Assembly: GCF_000191885.1 (NCBI RefSeq)
Contig: NZ_AEWI01000014.1
Span: forward strand, 1-64,000
DNA length: 64,000 nucleotides
From: Anaerophaga thermohalophila DSM 12881
GTDB lineage: Bacteria; Bacteroidota; Bacteroidia; Bacteroidales; Marinilabiliaceae
Reading direction: 5' to 3'
The notes beneath the pieces were generated by a model. That model was not told where the DNA came from, did no database searches, and was given only the letters and a program-made list of their open reading frames with translations. Positions 8,046-16,444 of the stretch are shown piece by piece. Position numbers and translations under genes: made by a program. The number at the start of each line of letters is the position of its first letter. The stretch's first letter is position 1.

Positions 8046-10940
8046 ATGAAACAAATAGCGATTGTTATATTAACCCTGATCTCAACTATTGCTTACGCGC
8101 AAAAAGGAACCATAAGAGGCACCGTATATGACGGATCAACAGGCGAAACGCTGGTAGGTGTCAGTGTAGTCATAAAAGGCACATATATTGGTGCGGCAAC
8201 CGACCTGGATGGGCAGTTTTCTATAGAGACAGAACCCGGAACTTATGACCTTCAATTGTCATTTATCTCTTTCCAGCCCCTTACCATTGAAGGCGTAGAA
8301 GTAAAACCCAATGAAGTAACTTTGCTAAACAATCTTCAACTAAATGAAAGCACTGTAGAACTCGAAGATGTAGTAGTTACAGCCAAAGCCATTCGTAATA
8401 CAGAGGCAGCGCTGCAGACCATGAAACGAAAATCAACCGTAATGCTTGACGGAATTTCCGCTGCAAAAATGGAACTAATTGGCGATGGAAACGCTGTTGA
8501 AGCTGCTAAAAGAGTAACTGGTGTCACCGTGGAGGACGGGAAATATATTTACGTTCGCGGGTTAGGCGATCGCTATTCCAAAACCACTCTTAATAATGTT
8601 GATATTCCCGGGCTGGACCCCGATCGCAATAGTTTACAGATGGATATTTTCCCTACCAACCTTATCGATAATATGATGGTGAGCAAGAACTTCACCGCAG
8701 ATATGCCGGCCGATTTTACAGGGGGACTTCTGAATGTTACGACCAAGGATTTCCCCGAGAAAAAAATATTCAATGTCTCGGCCGGAACGGCTTTTAATCC
8801 TGATGTGCATTTTAATGATGACTTCCTGACCTATGATGGAGGCGATACCGACTTCCTGGGTTTTGATGATGGTACGCGGGACCTTCCCGATCGTGCACGC
8901 CAACCAAACATCCCTACCCCGGTGAGTGGTGCCCCCTTAGATGAAGTAGTGGATTTTATCCGCAGCTTCAATCCGCAGCTGGCAGCCAAAAGACAAACCA
9001 GTCTTTTGGATTACAGCCTGGGATTGTCCGTTGGAAACCAGATAAACCTGGATGCAGGCTCAGCAAAAGCCCCTAAGCTTGGTTATATTTTTTCGCTCTC
9101 GTACAAATCGGAATATGGTTTTGATGACGCTGTTCAATATGGCGAATATCAGAAGTCTATTGATCCGGATACCTATGAAATGCGATATGCCACTTTGCAG
9201 AACGGGGAAATGGGTGAACGCAATGTTCTAGTGGGACTGTTGGGAGGTATTGCCTACAAAACCAACTTCAACAAGATTCGTTTTACCGCAATGCACCTGC
9301 AAAACGGCGTAAGCCGTGCAGGCAAATTCAGTATTGACAATGATGCCTCGGCAGTAGGACAGTCAGGTTTCTACGCCGAATCAGATAACCTTGAATACAA
9401 TCAGCGCTCCCTGACCAACTTACTGCTGCACGGGACACATGTTTTTCAGGCATCAGGGTGGGAAATAGACTGGCGCTTATCGCCCACTTTTTCGACTTCG
9501 GATGACCCGGACATCCGTAAAACAGCATTTACCTTCCGATCCAATAATGATGTCATGTTTAACGCAGGCGCCGGAGGAAATCCAACACGCATCTGGAGAG
9601 AATTGAGCGAAACGAATGCTTCTGCAAAGGTGGATGCTACAAAAGAATATCAGTTGGGAGGTGAAGATGCAACGCTGAAATTTGGTTTCAACTACAATTA
9701 TAAGCAGCGGGATTATGAAATTCTGCTTTTCGATATCCAGTTTTTTGGAGGACAGTCGTGGGATGAACCGGATGCTTCTCAGGTATTAAATCCTGAGAAT
9801 CTTTACCCCAACAAACCCAATTCAATCTATTACCAGTCGGGAAACAACAACCCCAACCCCAATGCTTATAAATCGAATGTTAACAATACGGCAGTCTATC
9901 TGTCGAATGAGTTCTCACCTTTCAGTAATTTCAAAACCATTCTGGGGGTGCGCATGGAAAACTATGTACAACGACACACGGGTCGCGATCAGCGTTATGC
10001 CAGTGGTGATACTCAAAACGGACGTAATCTGGACAATGATAAGGTGTTGGAATCACTCGACTTCTTTCCATCCGTAAATCTGATTTACGCGCTCTCGGAG
10101 CAACAGAACCTCAGAGCTTCCTGGTCCCAGACAATCGCGCGTCCTTCTTTTAAGGAGTTGTCGTTTGCCCAGATTCTTGATCCCATCAGTAACCGTATCT
10201 TCAATGGTAGTTTATTCCCTTATTCCGATTGGGATGGCAACCTCGAGGAGACACATATCAATAATATGGATGTGCGATGGGAATTGTTTGGCGACCGTGC
10301 TCAGAACATATCCGCAAGTGTATTTTACAAACAGTTTGACAAGCCCATTGAATTGGTACGGATTCCCGAACAGCAAACCAGTACGGAGTATCAACCGCGA
10401 AATGTGGGAGACGGGCAATTGTATGGATTTGAATTTGAGTTTAGCAAAAACCTTGACTTTGCATCTCCGCTGCTCAGGCATTTCAATGTTAACGGTAACC
10501 TGACATTGGTAAAGTCGGAAATTGAGATGACAGATGCAGAGTATAATTCCCGTAAGACGTATGAGAAAACTGGTGAAACGGTAGATGATACACGCGAAAT
10601 GGCTGGTCAGTCTCCCTGGGTAGTAAATGCCGGACTAACGTACAATAATTATGAATCAGGATTGGCAGCCGGGCTCTTTTACAATGTGAAGGGAGAGACG
10701 CTTTCCATTGTCGGCGCCGGGCTCTTTCCTGATATCTACATAGAATCCTTTCACAGCCTCAACTTTAGTTTAAATAAAAAATTCGGGGAAGAACAAAATA
10801 CGAAAGTAGAGTTGAAGGTTTCCAATATTCTTGATGAGAGCAAAGAGAGTTATTATCAGTCGTATAAAGCAGAGAATCAGGTTTATAATATATTTAATCC
10901 AGGCCGCACCTTTAGTCTTGGGTTAAGCTATGCGTTTTAA
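8046..10940 (+). CDS. TonB-dependent outer-membrane receptor
   Basis: A 964-residue protein. Signal peptide residues 1-19 (ends AYAQ). A CarboxypepD-reg-like beta-sandwich follows (about 20-105: GTIRGTVYDGSTGETLVGVS, LDGQFSIETEPGTYDL). The plug domain is at about 130-230 (GKYIYVRGLGDRYSKTTLNN). The rest is the 22-strand barrel, with TonB-receptor signatures such as LRASWSQTIARPSFKELSF (about 685) and an aromatic C-terminus, TFSLGLSYAF. There is no SusD partner, so it is not a SusC/SusD pair. It probably imports a siderophore, peptide or other large substrate, perhaps bound first by the adjacent lipoprotein. The substrate is unknown. Confidence 0.93.
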   Translation: MKQIAIVILTLISTIAYAQKGTIRGTVYDGSTGETLVGVSVVIKGTYIGAATDLDGQFSIETEPGTYDLQLSFISFQPLTIEGVEVKPNEVTLLNNLQLNESTVELEDVVVTAKAIRNTEAALQTMKRKSTVMLDGISAAKMELIGDGNAVEAAKRVTGVTVEDGKYIYVRGLGDRYSKTTLNNVDIPGLDPDRNSLQMDIFPTNLIDNMMVSKNFTADMPADFTGGLLNVTTKDFPEKKIFNVSAGTAFNPDVHFNDDFLTYDGGDTDFLGFDDGTRDLPDRARQPNIPTPVSGAPLDEVVDFIRSFNPQLAAKRQTSLLDYSLGLSVGNQINLDAGSAKAPKLGYIFSLSYKSEYGFDDAVQYGEYQKSIDPDTYEMRYATLQNGEMGERNVLVGLLGGIAYKTNFNKIRFTAMHLQNGVSRAGKFSIDNDASAVGQSGFYAESDNLEYNQRSLTNLLLHGTHVFQASGWEIDWRLSPTFSTSDDPDIRKTAFTFRSNNDVMFNAGAGGNPTRIWRELSETNASAKVDATKEYQLGGEDATLKFGFNYNYKQRDYEILLFDIQFFGGQSWDEPDASQVLNPENLYPNKPNSIYYQSGNNNPNPNAYKSNVNNTAVYLSNEFSPFSNFKTILGVRMENYVQRHTGRDQRYASGDTQNGRNLDNDKVLESLDFFPSVNLIYALSEQQNLRASWSQTIARPSFKELSFAQILDPISNRIFNGSLFPYSDWDGNLEETHINNMDVRWELFGDRAQNISASVFYKQFDKPIELVRIPEQQTSTEYQPRNVGDGQLYGFEFEFSKNLDFASPLLRHFNVNGNLTLVKSEIEMTDAEYNSRKTYEKTGETVDDTREMAGQSPWVVNAGLTYNNYESGLAAGLFYNVKGETLSIVGAGLFPDIYIESFHSLNFSLNKKFGEEQNTKVELKVSNILDESKESYYQSYKAENQVYNIFNPGRTFSLGLSYAF

Positions 10941-10944
10941 TTGT

Positions 10945-10996
10945 TGAGCCCGGTATAAAAAGCATCTTTGTTGCTTTGTTGCCAAACTCATTGTTA
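10945..10996 (-). repeat. MITE, partial copy B (one arm)
   Basis: TGAGCCCGGTATAAAAAGCA plus the following CTTTGTTG and CCAAACTCATTGTT match only one arm of the 143-bp element, starting 4 bases after the receptor stop codon. The other arm is absent. Confidence 0.65.
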
Positions 10997-11028
10997 CAAA
11001 ATATACAACCATCCGTTTGTTGAAGCCG

Positions 11029-11069
11029 GGAGAGGCCTGTCGGAGTAATCCTGGGGCCTCTCCTTTTTT
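11029..11069 (+). terminator. Rho-independent terminator after the TonB receptor
   Basis: GGAGAGGCC and GGCCTCTCC form a GC-rich stem followed by six T (11064-11069). Confidence 0.8.
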
Positions 11070-11099
11070 GCCCCGGCCCCAGGGGTGAGAATAAATACT

Positions 11100-11552
11100 T
11101 CAATCCCAAACATACCGTTCATCAAACTCAATACTATACTTTTTCAAAAAAGCACGGTATTCATCCTTAAAAGTCCCGGACGTATGATGCACTTCCTGAT
11201 TTAAGATATATTCCCTAACGACTTCTATTCCTTTCGGATTTACCGAAAATGCCCCATAACCATTTTGCCAATAAAAATTCCGATAGCTTTGCCCCTTGGT
11301 TTTTATCCATTTAGAAGAATGTGACTTTAATTCCTCAACCAATTTCATAAGAGCAACCTTCTTTGAAAGAACGCATAAAATATGAACATGATCTAAATAT
11401 CCTCCTATTTCAACGGGCCAGGATTCATTGTTTTTGCAAATACCTGCTAAATAGGAGAACAACTCCCGGGCAATGGCTTTATCAATGAACGGATAACGTC
11501 CCTTAGTGCTAAATGTAATGTGCACGTAATTCTTAACTAATGATTTTGGCAT
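11100..11552 (-). mobile_element. IS200/IS605-like Y1 transposase gene
   Basis: A 150-residue single-domain HUH transposase. The metal-binding HUH motif is GGYLDHVHILC (His at about residues 54 and 56). The catalytic Tyr lies in VVREYILNQEVHHTSGTF (about residue 114). The C-terminal FLKKYSIEFDERYVWD is typical of the IS200-type proteins of Bacteroidota. Length is normal for the family and the frame is intact. No tnpB is beside it. GC-rich palindromes at 11634-11768 follow its 5' side and may be cognate sites. Such enzymes move single-stranded DNA by hairpin recognition. Confidence 0.9.
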
Positions 11553-11559
11553 AATCTTT

Positions 11560-11770
11560 ACTATTACACCCTGTTGGGGCTATTGGTTAGTTTGGTTATA
11601 ATGCCCGGGCCTAACGACCCGCGCATCATCTATTTCACCCCTTTGGGGCTTTATTATTAACCAATATAAGAGACAACAGCCCCAAAGGGGCGAAATAATG
11701 AACGAAGGGCTTCGCCCTTTGTCTGCCCCTTAACGGGGGCAGCTCTTCAAGCCCCAAAGGGGCGAAATAT
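11560..11770. repeat. Cluster of GC-rich palindromes near the Y1 transposase
   Basis: Several palindromes occur in about 200 bases: CACCCCTTTGGGGCTT (about 11636), AGCCCCAAAGGGGCG twice (about 11679 and 11750), GAAGGGCTTCGCCCTT (about 11704) and CTGCCCCTTAACGGGGGCAG (11723-11742). No gene is seen here. REP-like arrays of this type often accompany Y1 transposases. Confidence 0.75.
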
Positions 11771-11827
11771 TTACTGATTTACTCTCCTGAACAGAAAAAA
11801 GACATGCATCATCGATGTAAGGAGGAT

Positions 11828-12131
11828 TTTCATCCGTATAAAATTTAATTATTAAGGCCGGATGGAACTCCCCGCTGGTGCGGATTTATAATCAGCACCT
11901 CCTTTGCTAGTGGATTTCAAATCCACTTTTAACTTCCAATCATTTTGCACTAGTCCAACCAAGACTTTTCATCCGTATAAAATTTATTTATTAAGGCCGA
12001 ATGAAACTCGCATGCAAGAACTTATGCATGTTCTTTTGTGGCAAACTTTGCCATGCTCGTTTCATCTTACATCTTACCATCTTAAATCTAAAAATCTATT
12101 AAACCAAACTTTGTCATGCTCGTTTCATCTT
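11828..12131 (+). repeat. TTTCATC family cluster with a double-hairpin insertion
   Basis: A truncated unit starts at about 11828. It is interrupted by a 70-base double hairpin (11871-11940) that contains GTGGATTTCAAATCCAC. A full unit occupies 11967-12059. A shorter variant with TCTAAAAATCT in the middle runs at 12060-12131 and reaches the oxidoreductase stop codon. There is no gene in the 11553-12131 gap. Confidence 0.8.
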
Positions 12132-13118
12132 TCAAATTTTTATCCATTCATCCGTTTCAGCAGACTTTCGGACGGCATCAATTACTTTCATATTGTTGAT
12201 GGCATCAATCCCGGAAACCGGAATAGCTGAACCATCCAGAACAGCCTTTGCAAAAGCATCGAACATCAACCCGTACGCATTCGATACGGGAAACTCAACA
12301 TCCCGGATTCCGATACCATCTACGACAGTCAGCTTTGCCGGAACGTCCACATAAGTATTAAAGGGAATATGAACAGTAATACTGCCCGACGTACCCACAA
12401 TATCCACCTTTTGAAAAGCCTGCGAAGTTGTGGAAACAGTAAATGTGGCACGCGGCCCGTCAAAATCGATAAGTGCAGAAGAATGCATGTCGGTACCAAA
12501 CCCGGGATGGCTGGTTTGAAGTGCCATGACCCTCATAGGTTCTCTGCCAAAAATAAAGCGTGGAACAGAAATGGCATAACAACCGATGTCCATCAAAGCG
12601 CCACCTCCATATTCAGGAATATTCCGGATGTTGGAAGGCGAAGGATTATTGTACGAAAATGATGTGTGAATATACTGAATATCACCAATTTGTTTGGTAC
12701 GGACAATATTCCGGGCGTGTTGCCACATGGGATGAAACATATACATGAACCCCTCCATCAGGGGCACGCCGGCATCCTGCGCCATTTTTATCATCGCTTC
12801 AGCTTCATCGGCATTCATCCCGATAGGTTTTTCGCAAAGCACCGGTTTCCCGGCTTCAATGGTTTTCTCAACCCATTCTTTGTGCAAATGATTGGGAAGC
12901 GGAATGTAAACCATATCCACATTCGCATCTTCCAGCACAGCATTATACGACCCGTACCATAGAGGGATATCAAACTCACGAGCCACATCTGCCGCTTTTT
13001 CAATGTTTCGTGATCCGATGGCATACGATTCACAGAATTGTGTATCTTTCAAAGGCAACACAATTCGTTTAAGATAATGATTGGAAGTACCAAGAATTCC
13101 GATTTTCAATTTTTCCAT
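12132..13118 (-). CDS. Gfo/Idh/MocA family NAD(P)-dependent oxidoreductase
   Basis: A 328-residue cytosolic protein with an N-terminal Rossmann domain (KIGILGTSNHYLKRIVLPLK, residues 4-23). The family signature YIPLPNHLHKEW (about residues 71-82) and the catalytic-region VLCEKPIGMNADEA (about 93-106) are present, followed by the C-terminal alpha/beta domain (GGGALMDIGCYAISVPRF, about 170-187). Members oxidise or reduce sugars, inositols or similar polyols. The nucleotide-binding glycine run is atypical (GTSNHY rather than GxGxxG). Repeat DNA begins 5 bases after the stop codon. No neighbour indicates the substrate. Confidence 0.88.
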   Translation of the reverse strand: MEKLKIGILGTSNHYLKRIVLPLKDTQFCESYAIGSRNIEKAADVAREFDIPLWYGSYNAVLEDANVDMVYIPLPNHLHKEWVEKTIEAGKPVLCEKPIGMNADEAEAMIKMAQDAGVPLMEGFMYMFHPMWQHARNIVRTKQIGDIQYIHTSFSYNNPSPSNIRNIPEYGGGALMDIGCYAISVPRFIFGREPMRVMALQTSHPGFGTDMHSSALIDFDGPRATFTVSTTSQAFQKVDIVGTSGSITVHIPFNTYVDVPAKLTVVDGIGIRDVEFPVSNAYGLMFDAFAKAVLDGSAIPVSGIDAINNMKVIDAVRKSAETDEWIKI

Positions 13119-13230
13119 TGCTTTTTATATTTTCATCAGTATAAAATTAGTCTAAGTTATTCGTCTGATGGAACTCGCATGATTGAGTTTTATACATGTT
13201 CTTTTGTGACAAACCTTGCCATGCTCGTTG

Positions 13231-13300
13231 CTCCTGCTGGTGCGGATTAAAAATCCGCACCCCTTCGTAGTGGATTTCTAATCCACCATTAACTTCCAAT
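13231..13300. repeat. 70-bp double-hairpin repeat, second copy
   Basis: GGTGCGGATT pairs with AATCCGCACC and GTGGATTTCTAATCCAC forms a second palindrome; both copies end AACTTCCAAT. It matches 11871-11940 nearly throughout. Both copies sit inside TTTCATC-family units. Confidence 0.75.
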
Positions 13301-13464
13301 TATTTTCATCAGTATAAAAATTTATTTATTTAATCTCTGATGGAACTCGCATGAAAAATTTATACATATTCTTATTGTAGAAAACCTATCTATGTTCATT
13401 TCATCAGTATCAAACAAGTCTAAGTCATTGGTCTGATGCAATTTATCATACTTTAATTGATGGT

Positions 13465-13533
13465 AGATTCTTCGCTCCGCTCAGAATGACAAACTGTCTA
13501 ATGTCATTCTGAGGAGGTAACGACGAAGAATCT
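13465..13533. repeat. 69-bp hairpin repeat, copy 1
   Basis: AGATTCTTCGCTCCGCTCAG and the opposite arm GAGGTAACGACGAAGAATCT form a long imperfect hairpin around two TGTCATTCTGAG-type segments. It is nested in the long TTTCATC unit. Copies in reverse orientation lie at 14284 and 26928. Confidence 0.85.
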
Positions 13534-14097
13534 GTTACCTGTTTTTGGTTTCTTTGATGATTAGAGGTTAATTATACATGTTCTTTTGTGACAAATCATG
13601 CCATGCTCGTTTCATCAATATAAATATTTTTTCTTTATACGGGCAAACTGTAGTGTTGCATGGGATTAGAAAAAAAAGCTTAAACGCAAAGACGTATGTT
13701 GTGTTTATAATTCACACTACTGGCTATTGACTAAAAACTACTGACTAAATTACTTATATCTAAAAATCTGATAATCGGTTAAGGCAAACCTTGTCATGCC
13801 CGTTTCATATTACATTTAATAAATTGTTACGGCTGTTAGAATTGTTAAAGTTGTTAATGTGTTATTAGTTAGAATGTTATAAGTTTTATTACAATTCACG
13901 AAATTTGTTGACAATCAAAAATAATAAAACTTAATTGGTTTGGAATGAGGAATGGGGCAAATTCAGAATTTGTTCAAATAAATGAGATGAAGTAAAGTGC
14001 CCGTTACCGGAAAAACTCTGCCAGAAGTCTCTTGTACCTGCAAGCTTAATCCGCCCGAATACCTTTTATTTCCTGAAATATTCATAAATTTGAAGAA

Positions 14098-14418
14098 TAT
14101 GAAACGAGCAGAGCAAAGATTACTACAATAAAAATATGTATAAGTTCTTACATGCGAGTTCCATACAACCTATATAAATAAATTTTATACGGAAGAAACG
14201 AGCATGACAAAGTTTGTCACAACAAGAATATGTATAAATATCATCTAACCTGTAATCATCAAAGAAACCAGAGACATGGAACAAGATTCTTCGTCGTTAC
14301 CTCCTCAGAATGACATTAGACAGTCTGTCATTCTGAGCGGAGCAAAGAATCTCATATCAATTAAAGCATAATAAGTTGCATCATTCCAATAACTTAGACT
14401 AATTTTAGACGGATGAAA
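14098..14418 (-). repeat. TTTCATC family, reverse: short unit plus long unit
   Basis: Read on the minus strand this is a short unit (about 14098-14198) joined to a long unit (about 14197-14418) that carries the 69-base hairpin at the same internal position as the copy at 13399. ATGAAACGAGC and GCGAGTTCCAT mark the family. Confidence 0.8.
14284..14352. repeat. 69-bp hairpin repeat, copy 2
   Basis: It begins AGATTCTTCGTCG and ends AAAGAATCT, with paired TCAGAATGACA and TGTCATTCTGA arms; nested in a long TTTCATC unit. Confidence 0.85.
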
Positions 14419-14429
14419 TTATTCATCAT

Positions 14430-14572
14430 TGAGTGCAGTATAAAAAGCATATTTTTGTCAAAATCCAGGCGTTTTAAATTTTTATACCGGAGTTAACCTA
14501 TTGTTAATGAGGATACAAAAATTTAAAACCACACCGAGTTTGGCAATAAAGATGCTTTTTAGACCAGGCTCA
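14430..14572 (+). mobile_element. 143-bp MITE, copy C
   Basis: It begins TGAGTGCAGTATAAAAAGCA and ends ATGCTTTTTAGACCAGGCTCA (21 bases counted as TIR; last 20 match the family). It is flanked by TCAT on both sides (14426-14429 and 14573-14576), a perfect 4-bp target duplication. It sits just upstream of the acyltransferase gene. Confidence 0.88.
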
Positions 14573-14599
14573 TCATTTTAATCGGTAAAACGAATTTTT

Positions 14600-15886
14600 A
14601 TGGGGCATAAAACCCAACAAATCCATCATGCAAACAGTAGATTCTGGTTTGGCCTTGATAATGCAGCAAAAATTTTCCCGGCCATTATCACCAGGGAGGT
14701 AACGGCCGTAATCCGCATTTCCGCAATCTTTAAAGAGCCTGTAAAAATTAATGCTTTCAGACGAGCCGTTTTAAAAGCTGAAAAACGCTTTCCCTATTTT
14801 CTCGTGCAGCTTCGCAGAGGTTTTTTCTGGTATTATCTGGAACATCTGCCCCGTCATATTCCCATCGTCCCTGATGATAATCAGGTTTGTGAAAAATTCG
14901 GTAAAGGCGGATTGTTAATGCGCTTCCTGGTTTGGAACAATTCTGTAAGTCTTGAAGTTTCGCATATTCTGACCGATGGTGGTGGAGCGTTTGAATTTTT
15001 AAAAACAGTCCTGATACTTTACTCACAAGAGTGTGGAGCTACCATTCCTTCGGATTACCCATTTAAAAACCCTGACGAAGAATATGAAGAAGAAGAATAT
15101 GAAGACGCCTACAAACGTTACTTCAAAGAAGACATACCGCCAATAGTGAAACGTTCCAAAGCATTTCACCTTCCCTTTTCAGTCAGGCCTTCACCACGCT
15201 TCAGGAGAATGAATGCTGTCGTTTCCATGCCGGATATAAAACGGGTTTCGAAAGAAAAAGGCGTAAGCATCACCATTTACCTGGTTGCTGTTTATCTCTA
15301 TGTGCTTCAGGACATTTTTGAAAACCTGAGTCCGCTTAACCGCCACAAGGTAAATAAAATCATCCGCGCACAGGTGCCCATTAATTTAAGAACGATTCTG
15401 CCTTCCAATACAATGCGGAACTTCTCATTGTTTGTTCTTCCCGAAATAGACTTGCGGCTTGGTCATTATACATTTGAGGAAATCCTGAAAACGGTTTTTC
15501 ATCAGATGCACCTTGAAACCGATGAAAAATTAATCAACAAAAACATATCCCGAAACGTTGGCAGTGAGAAAAATATTTATGTCCGAAGTATCCCGCTGTT
15601 TATTAAAAGCCTGATTCTGAAAATGAAATTTAATTCTCTGGGAACAAGTCAATACAGCGGCGTTGTTACCAATTTGGGGAAAGTTGAATTACCTCCTGAA
15701 ACCGGTGATATGATTAATTACTTTATATTAACAGCTCCTCCGCCAAACAGGTTGTTAAAAATTAGTTGCGCGGCGATAGGTTTTGGAGATAAATTGACAT
15801 TGAATTTTGGAAATATTACAAACACCTGGGAATTTGAAGAAAAATTCCTGCATTTTTTAAAAGAACAGAATATTTCATCCGTATAA
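14600..15886 (+). CDS. Condensation/alcohol-acetyltransferase-like acyltransferase
   Basis: A 428-residue cytosolic protein of the CAT/condensation superfamily. VSHILTDGGGAFEF contains the HXXXDG catalytic motif (H122, D126). The N-terminal FWFGLDNAAKIFPAI and C-terminal TNLGKVELP stretches match the alcohol-acetyltransferase-like group. It probably transfers an acyl group from CoA to an alcohol or amine; the acceptor is unknown. A zinc-ribbon membrane protein follows, an arrangement I recall for this family in other bacteria. The stop codon and last residues (SSV) are encoded by the start of a TTTCATC repeat unit, so the original C-terminus may have been altered. Confidence 0.75.
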   Translation: MGHKTQQIHHANSRFWFGLDNAAKIFPAIITREVTAVIRISAIFKEPVKINAFRRAVLKAEKRFPYFLVQLRRGFFWYYLEHLPRHIPIVPDDNQVCEKFGKGGLLMRFLVWNNSVSLEVSHILTDGGGAFEFLKTVLILYSQECGATIPSDYPFKNPDEEYEEEEYEDAYKRYFKEDIPPIVKRSKAFHLPFSVRPSPRFRRMNAVVSMPDIKRVSKEKGVSITIYLVAVYLYVLQDIFENLSPLNRHKVNKIIRAQVPINLRTILPSNTMRNFSLFVLPEIDLRLGHYTFEEILKTVFHQMHLETDEKLINKNISRNVGSEKNIYVRSIPLFIKSLILKMKFNSLGTSQYSGVVTNLGKVELPPETGDMINYFILTAPPPNRLLKISCAAIGFGDKLTLNFGNITNTWEFEEKFLHFLKEQNISSV

Positions 15887-16050
15887 AATAAGTCTAAGTT
15901 ATTGGCCGGATGGAACTCGCATGATTGAGATTTATACATGTTCTTTTGTGACAATTTTTGTCATGCTCGTTTCATCAGTATAAAATAAGCCTAAGTTATT
16001 GGCCGGATGGAAATTGCATATAAGATTTATATATCATATTGTGGAAAAAC
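15873..16050 (+). repeat. TTTCATC family, two tandem units overlapping a gene end
   Basis: Units start at 15873 and 15972. The first overlaps the last codons and stop of the acyltransferase gene. From 16051 to 16340 I see no gene, only AT-rich DNA with short direct repeats such as AATTCGCG. A B-type unit follows at 16341-16415. Confidence 0.8.
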
Positions 16051-16340
16051 CTAACCTGGACAAGCCAGAGCCAAAAATAACTAAAAAGCTATAGTCATAA
16101 TTTGTCGGATTAGCTAATTGCTACGCAATTATTTTTTGTCGTCATCGACACGTCTGGAAGGAGTTCGAGAACACCTTAAAAAATCAATTATGATGTTGTC
16201 AATGACACAAATGACTGTCGCATCAAAGATGCGACTAAATTCGCGTTAATTCGCGCAAATTCGGTGATCCAAACAACAAATGGCGCAGCCATTTTTAAAA
16301 TATTTTGCCAAAAAATACAACAAAATTAGAGATAAGGTAC

Positions 16341-16415
16341 TATGTTCACTTCATCTTAAATCTGATATCTAAAAATCTGATAATCTATTAAGGCTATCTT
16401 TGCCATGCTCTTTTC
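16341..16415 (+). repeat. TTTCATC family, B-type short unit
   Basis: ACTTCATCTTAAATCT, ATATCTAAAAATCTGATAAT and TTTGCCATGCTCTTTTCA mark the short variant with the alternative middle module. It ends 30 bases before the zinc-ribbon gene. Confidence 0.65.
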
Positions 16416-16444
16416 AGTTGAATCAAAAAAAACAGTAACGATCT

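Larger units (their letters stand above)
13131..13808 (+). repeat. TTTCATC family array: short, long and B-type units
   Basis: Units start at 13131 (short, interrupted by a 70-base double hairpin at 13231-13300), at about 13304 (short) and at 13399 (long, to 13610, with the 69-base hairpin nested inside). A B-type tail (TCTAAAAATCTGATAATC then CATGCCCGTTTCAT) ends at about 13808. From 13809 to 14097 I see AT-rich DNA with TTGTTA-type simple repeats and no gene. This is part of a 1.48-kb gene-free stretch. Confidence 0.8.

Noticed and set aside
13831-14090. Small protein or RNA gene in the middle of the repeat nest
   Set aside because: AT-rich with stops in all frames and no conserved fold seen.
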